Part shown: positions 59,300-64,000 of the stretch, one piece after another | Numbering within the stretch: the first letter of the stretch is position 1 | Layout: every line of letters begins with the position of its first letter | DNA from: Terebella lapidaria | Taxonomy: Eukaryota > Annelida > Polychaeta > Terebellida > Terebellidae | DNA length: 64,000 nucleotides | Reading direction: 5' to 3' | Assembly: GCA_949152475.1 (NCBI GenBank) | Contig: OX424570.1 | Coordinates: 17,046,694-17,110,693 of the forward strand | Made by a program: the position numbers and the translations under genes | Notes under the pieces: model-generated | The model's input: the letters and a program-made list of their open reading frames with translations, nothing else | Told to the model about the DNA's origin: nothing | Database searches by the model: none

Positions 59300-59490
59300 A
59301 TTATTAAAACTAGATCCAATCACATCTCCGCTTGTTGTGCCTGGTTTTCGAACGCCGATAGGCAAAAGTACTTCCAAATATGCTGATTCTATCCACCCGA
59401 ATTCACTCCCTGACTCACTCAATCACCAATAAAGATAGTTTTAAGAAATTTGTTAAATTTCATTTGTTAGAATCTGTTTTACAAGAATAA
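59300..59490 (+). pseudogene. LINE C-terminal fragment
   Basis: PLVVPGFRTPIGKSTSKYAD followed by SIHPNSLPDSLNH, then after a frame change DSFKKFVKFHLLES and a stop, resembles the C-terminus of a LINE protein. Low sequence length limits certainty. Confidence 0.5.
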
Positions 59491-59999
59491 AATCAAATAT
59501 TTTTTCGTTCTCAAACTACTGTATCATATTTCGTATATAACTTTTCTTGCTTGTCCATTTATTTTTCTAGTCCTATATATCCATATTATATGTATATATA
59601 TTCCAATGGCCATTCATGTTTTTTTATCATATTTATTACCTGGTGAATTTTGCCCTACATCTAATGTCTGTATTTTGTCTGTATTTTGATGAAAGTATAA
59701 CTTTTTTTGAAGACCACATCGGAAAAAGGTCTTTACACTGTTTGTGGTATTATCGAAATTATACATTACCACGCATACAAATGTATAATATTTTTATGCA
59801 TTTACTGTGTAAATCAATTGTTTTGTGCCTTTTCACATGAAAAGGCAAGTCCTGGATGCAGCTCTCTCACCTGTCAATTATGTATATCAGCGTTCGAAAA
59901 CCAGGCAAAAAAAAAAAACACAAGCGCCGTTCCATGCCCCCGATCGACATATTCACTATGCTGATTCCTGTGCCAACGCACCCTCTACAGAGGATGAGG

Positions 60000-60421
60000 C
60001 GCCTGTGGGTCTGGTGACTGGGGGGGGGGGGGGGGTCTTCAATCGATACCGGGGACAACTTGGCAATCCAGGACGGCAGACCCATGGATCATCATGTCAC
60101 GGATCAATTATTCAGTATGTGCGTCACGATGTCATGGTGCATGTTCCTTGGTTGAAAAGCCCCGTGCATGCTCATCGTCAATATCTCCTAGGTCTGCCAG
60201 TATTGAGCAACTGCCTGCCTCACCAAGATCGATCCTCTGTCGTAACATTGCTAAATGGATGTGCGCAGTAATTCAGGTAGACAGGTATAAATTTGGCTCA
60301 CATCATTCAGAGATTTCTAGGAACGATAAAAGGTTATTTTCCAGAAGAAGTACCAGTTATGCTTAAGATAATTTTGATATGTTGAAGTGAACGACGGATC
60401 ATGATGAATTTTACCGTTTAG
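60000..60421 (+). promoter_or_regulatory. Putative promoter and leader exon B (second Schlafen-like gene)
   Basis: Landmarks shared with leader A: TCAATCGATACCGGGG (after a G16 run at 60020-60035), CACGGATCAAT, GTGCATGCTC, AGACAGGTATA, CATTCAGAG and GATGAATTTTACCGTTTAG, followed by a donor-like GTAGGT at 60422. The first downstream acceptors, TATTTTCAG (exon from 62679) and TTATTTCAG (exon from 62770), precede the Schlafen-like ATG at 62806. It is therefore a plausible first exon of that gene. Confidence 0.45.
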
Positions 60422-61494
60422 GTAGGTTGAGTTGTACATGGAGATTAGAGACATGGGTGAAAAATCGTTCTCCTCTTGATAGATTTCCGTTGGACTTGGA
60501 GGGTACACTGTTGAGAATGTGTTGAGAGCTTCCAGAATAGCGTGTTTTCATGTTTTAACCTATATGTATTATACGTTTCATATGTGCAGCGCTTTTGGGT
60601 AAAATCCCTCTATGAATTCTAAATTCTGCCATTGGCATCGGCTTGTCGCATCAAGGCTCCCGGACTTGGAGGAAATTCATTTGCAGATCAATTGGCATCG
60701 GCTTTCTTTCAAGTAAATGGATTCCTTCCCATCGAAACCTCATCCCTTTTGAATCGAAGCATGCCCAGTGATAAATTTTCATTATTGATTAATCCTGAAA
60801 TTTGTGGCCGTTGATATTTGCAATAATCGATGCAGCTTCCGTGAGAGTGAATTAGTTGGCAGGGTTGAGCGAGTTGATGGATAAAGGTTAAGTAAGTATT
60901 AATCTATTACCACAAATACAATTCCAATTCCCACACCTGCTTTTTGATTCCTCAACTCCTTATCCCCCACCCCCACCCCACCCCCAGAATAGAAGTATTG
61001 ATGGCGTTTCAAAGCATTGCTGATCTGAAAGTCCTTCCCCATGCTTACGTAGGCTCACTAGACTGTTGTCCAGGTCCATATCACGTCTTGTTCGCATGGT
61101 GTGTGGTTGGTTCGTGAGGTGGGTAAGATGAGTAAAGTTCTAGAGACAGTGTAAACCTCTCAGGATTTATGTCTAATGATACTATAGCCAACTATGCTGA
61201 GCTTGGTCTTGATTCATGTGATGGGATCGTCGCACATGCAAGCCGAACATTGAGATGCACTTTTTCCGAGCCACGTGCGACCCGAATGTGAGTAAAAAAT
61301 GTCAGACTTATGTGGCACATGCTTTTGTCCGATCCAAGACGCATCGATTGCCATGGATCACACTCCCACCAACATGACTCGTGTAACCCTTTTATTTTCT
61401 AAGGATTGTAGACAGCCACCGCCGATGAAGATCTGTCCATAAAGCTCTCTCGTATAGTGCCCCATTTGTGCCACAAAAAATGAAGTTACTTCCG
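60422..61494. other. Probable first intron of the second Schlafen-like gene
   Basis: No exon recognised. Contains a C-rich CCCCCACCCCCACCCC tract near 60966. Confidence 0.35.
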
Positions 61495-62010
61495 TGTTAA
61501 CTCATACGAATGAGATACTTATTCATAATTAGGAGATACTTATTCATAAATATGAGATAATAAGTCATACATATGAGGTAATAACTCATACATATAGATA
61601 ATAAGTCATACATATGAGATACTTATATTATATGTATCAATTTCATATCAAATACTAACTCATACACAGGAGATGCTATGTTATACATAGGACATATATT
61701 AACTCATACATAGGAGATATTTCATGACGAGTAAACATAGATGTGTCATTTTCATGGAGAAAGTGAAAGAAGCAAGAAGGTAGATTGAAAACACAGAGGA
61801 CGATCTTAATACCCCTATCTCCACTCTGGTATTTGGAAATTTTAGTATCTCCTACATAATGTATAAATGAATTAATATCTCCTATGTATGTTTTAGTATC
61901 ACATACATATGAATTGGTATCTTATACATATAGATTAGTATTACATACGTATGACTCAGTACAGTATCTCCTACGTATGAGTTAATATCTCCTACCTATG
62001 AGCACATTGT
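61495..62010. repeat. Degenerate minisatellite in two opposite orientations
   Basis: 61500-61725 repeats AACTCATACATAGGAGATA-like units of about 20 bp. 61845-62005 carries the reverse-complement type (TATCTCCTACATATGAGTTA). Together they form an imperfect fold-back around about 120 bp of unrelated DNA. Confidence 0.8.
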
Positions 62011-62678
62011 GATCAATGTTTGGACAATACATATTTGTGGGCCAGGGCTTATTTCTGAACAATCAGAGCTAGTACACTGATATCTCAAACGCTGCGTCGA
62101 ATCCATGTTCTGAGGAAATGTGCTCAGTATTTTACAGAAAAAATGTATATAACATCATGTGTCGGCATCAGCTTCCAGAAAGTTAGCCTAAGAGCATTGT
62201 AAACAACGTGACCTGATCCCTAAACAAAAGAACTACATTATGTTAGCCAACGTTCTATGTCATATGCCAGGGTGTTGATATGCTACAGTGGTCACTATTC
62301 TCTTGCTGAATGTTTTGACTATTGAGTTAAGTACAGACACAAACCAAATGTATCCATCAAACCCGAGTGTAAACAAACGGCCAAGAAATCTACACCAAGT
62401 ACCTTTTTTCAGTTTGTTTCTGTATATAGGGCAACCATAAAACCATGACCATAATCGTTTGTTTAGCTTGGTCTGCTTGATATCTTCAGTACACCCTGTA
62501 TTTTTATGTTTGTTTGCATCTGCGTGTGACCGATACATTTCCTGTACTTACATTCGAAGTTTATCGTGTGATGCCTGTACAGGCGTTGTAGTCAAAATAT
62601 TGTAGTTAAAATGATGAGTTTATTCATTTAGTTAATTTTACGTGTTTATAAGATAAGTTAAATATTGTCTATTTTCAG
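62011..62678. other. Probable intron, no gene recognised
   Basis: No exon or repeat recognised before the acceptor at 62677-62678. Confidence 0.35.
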
Positions 62679-62805
62679 AGTCAGTTCCTTTCATCCCCTT
62701 TGCCTAGGGTCAGTGTTGCAGGTCTTTGTGACTTTCACTTTTGATCACCAATGTATACACTTATTTCAGCTCTATCTGCCATCTTGTATTGAGCGGAAAT
62801 TCACT

Positions 62806-64000
62806 ATGGCTAATCCAAGCCAAATTGTGCAGGAGGTTTCTCGTTTCCTGGTTCCTTGGAAGAAAATGACCATGCCAGAATTTCAATACATTTGAAACTG
62901 CCATTAGATCATCACGAAAATCAACAAGATTATGAGATGTTCTTCATACATGTGACAGCTCTGTTGAATACATGTGGAGGCGTCATCAAAATCGATCTTG
63001 GAATCAGTCCGGGAAATAAAGAATTTGATGACTGGCAAAAGAAAATCAAAGATCAGATAATAAGATACATGACAGAAGACGTGTACCTCAGATGTATCTC
63101 ATTGCGTACCGAAGGTGATCAAATTTATATGATAATTTGTAGGTCATCTGATTTCATCACGTTAAAATCATATATGTATATAAGAGGTAGCTCAGCAGAA
63201 ACTACTGAAGCCAGACATTTTTGGACAATCCAGACAGCAATAAAAAAAGAGGATCATCCCATATCAACCATTTCAGACATAGGTGACCTGGTAAACGAAC
63301 CCGAGAGTCAACATCTGCAATATAAACATTTTTCAACCTGTCAAACCGTTGATGATTTGATCAAGAGGCTCGGTGAAAAACCGCGTCCTCTAAAATCAAT
63401 ACTGGCGATGGGGAACACGGGAGGAGAACTCATCATCGGCGTTCAACAAACACATACTGGAAACAAACTTGTCGGACAGAAGCTCAGCAGCGAAGAAGAA
63501 ATTGAATTCAAAGAGAAATTTGGAAAACTGCTTGAAGAAGACCTCGAGACAAAGGACAAACGTATATGGAGGAGACCATCATTAAGTCCAGAAATCCAAA
63601 AGCACTGGACCTGCCGAATCATACCGCTCGAAAAGAAGAACTGCAGGTGTATTTCACACAAATGCAATTGTCAGTGGAAAGTTCTGATCGTCATTGGGAT
63701 CTTGCCTTGCCGAGGCGGCATGTTTGAGAAGGCGCCAGAGGCATATGAAGTCAAAGAAGACGGAAGCATTTGCCAGCTGTCTTTTGAACGGTGGAGCGAG
63801 AAGCACATTTCTGATCAGGATCTTGCAAAAATGCTACAACATCACGAGAACACGAAAGCTCCAAATGCAACTCAAGAAGCTACAGCTGATGAAGAAATTA
63901 TCAGTTTCAGCAAGCATAGTATTCACTCTAAAGATGATTTTGCTTTGCGTATTGAAATCGACACTGCCAGAATCTGTCAGATGTCACAACCCATCAACTT
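62806..64000 (+). pseudogene. Second Schlafen-like gene, 5' part, frameshifted, cut by window edge
   Basis: Starts MANPSQ at 62806, paralleling the gene at 29197 (MAQPNQ). After MPEFQYI a TGA ends the frame at 62893-62895; one base is missing relative to the paralogue (ATACATTTGAAACTG against ATACAAGATCAGACTG). From 62898 the other frame is open to the window end and aligns with paralogue residues ~33-400. In the stretch from YEMFF to SLRTE, 50 of 61 residues agree. The Cys/His cluster (CRCISHKCNC) is kept, but the ESQHLEYK motif reads ESQHLQYK, losing an acidic residue. It is either a young pseudogene or an assembly error in an intact gene; the helicase half lies outside the window. Confidence 0.8.

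Noticed and set aside
59338..59907. 18-bp perfect inverted match (TGCCTGGTTTTCGAACGC at 59338, inverse at 59890) suggesting a transposon
   Set aside because: The left match falls inside the LINE-like coding scrap, similarity stops within a few bases on both sides, and no target duplication is visible.
60020..60035. G16 run as a functional quadruplex
   Set aside because: The run is absent from the paralogous leader segment at 56580, and homopolymer length is unreliable in assemblies.

Overview
The window is nuclear DNA from an animal. Its genes have GT-AG introns, secreted PAN/discoidin/C-type-lectin exons and Schlafen-like genes, and most of the sequence consists of LINE, Penelope-type, LTR and DNA-transposon remnants. 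A marine invertebrate, probably a lophotrochozoan such as a mollusc or brachiopod, fits best, but this rests on gene and repeat style, not on a marker gene. There is no operon structure and no bacterial or organelle gene.

Layout. 1-7.3 kb: two diverged copies of a small secreted-protein gene (PAN-like exon plus an F5/8C-like exon) in opposite orientation, both damaged, separated by a LINE scrap, a short DNA transposon and a tandem repeat. 7.5-11.3 kb: a satellite of about 134 bp interrupted by a young LTR retrotransposon that keeps only integrase. 12.3-25.2 kb: several copies of a mobile repeat built from 134-bp monomers full of AGGTCA half-sites, with decayed LINEs, short inverted-repeat elements and an inverted pair of coding scraps. 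27.7-32.6 kb: a reverse-transcriptase relic whose 3' module was duplicated, lying directly before an apparently intact two-exon Schlafen-like gene. 35.3-42.0 kb: a three-level nest (Transib-like element holding a LINE, itself split by an AGGTCA element). 42.9-46.5 kb: a 32-bp minisatellite, a solo LTR and C-type-lectin exons. 48.4-55.5 kb: more AGGTCA elements and a 4.75-kb fold-back structure. 56-64 kb: two paralogous leader exons, an empty copy of the Transib-like element, LINE scraps, and a second Schlafen-like gene that runs off the right edge with a frameshift near its start.

The host genes fall in two groups: secreted recognition-type proteins (PAN, discoidin, C-type lectin) and Schlafen-like AlbA/helicase proteins. 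Both are expanding, partly decayed families often linked to immunity. They do not form an obvious pathway. The most unusual features are the nuclear-receptor-site arrays carried by a mobile element, the dated nest with its empty-site twin, the integrase-only LTR element, and Schlafen-like proteins lacking one or two of the expected catalytic acids. All classifications were made by reading; no database or splice predictor was used.
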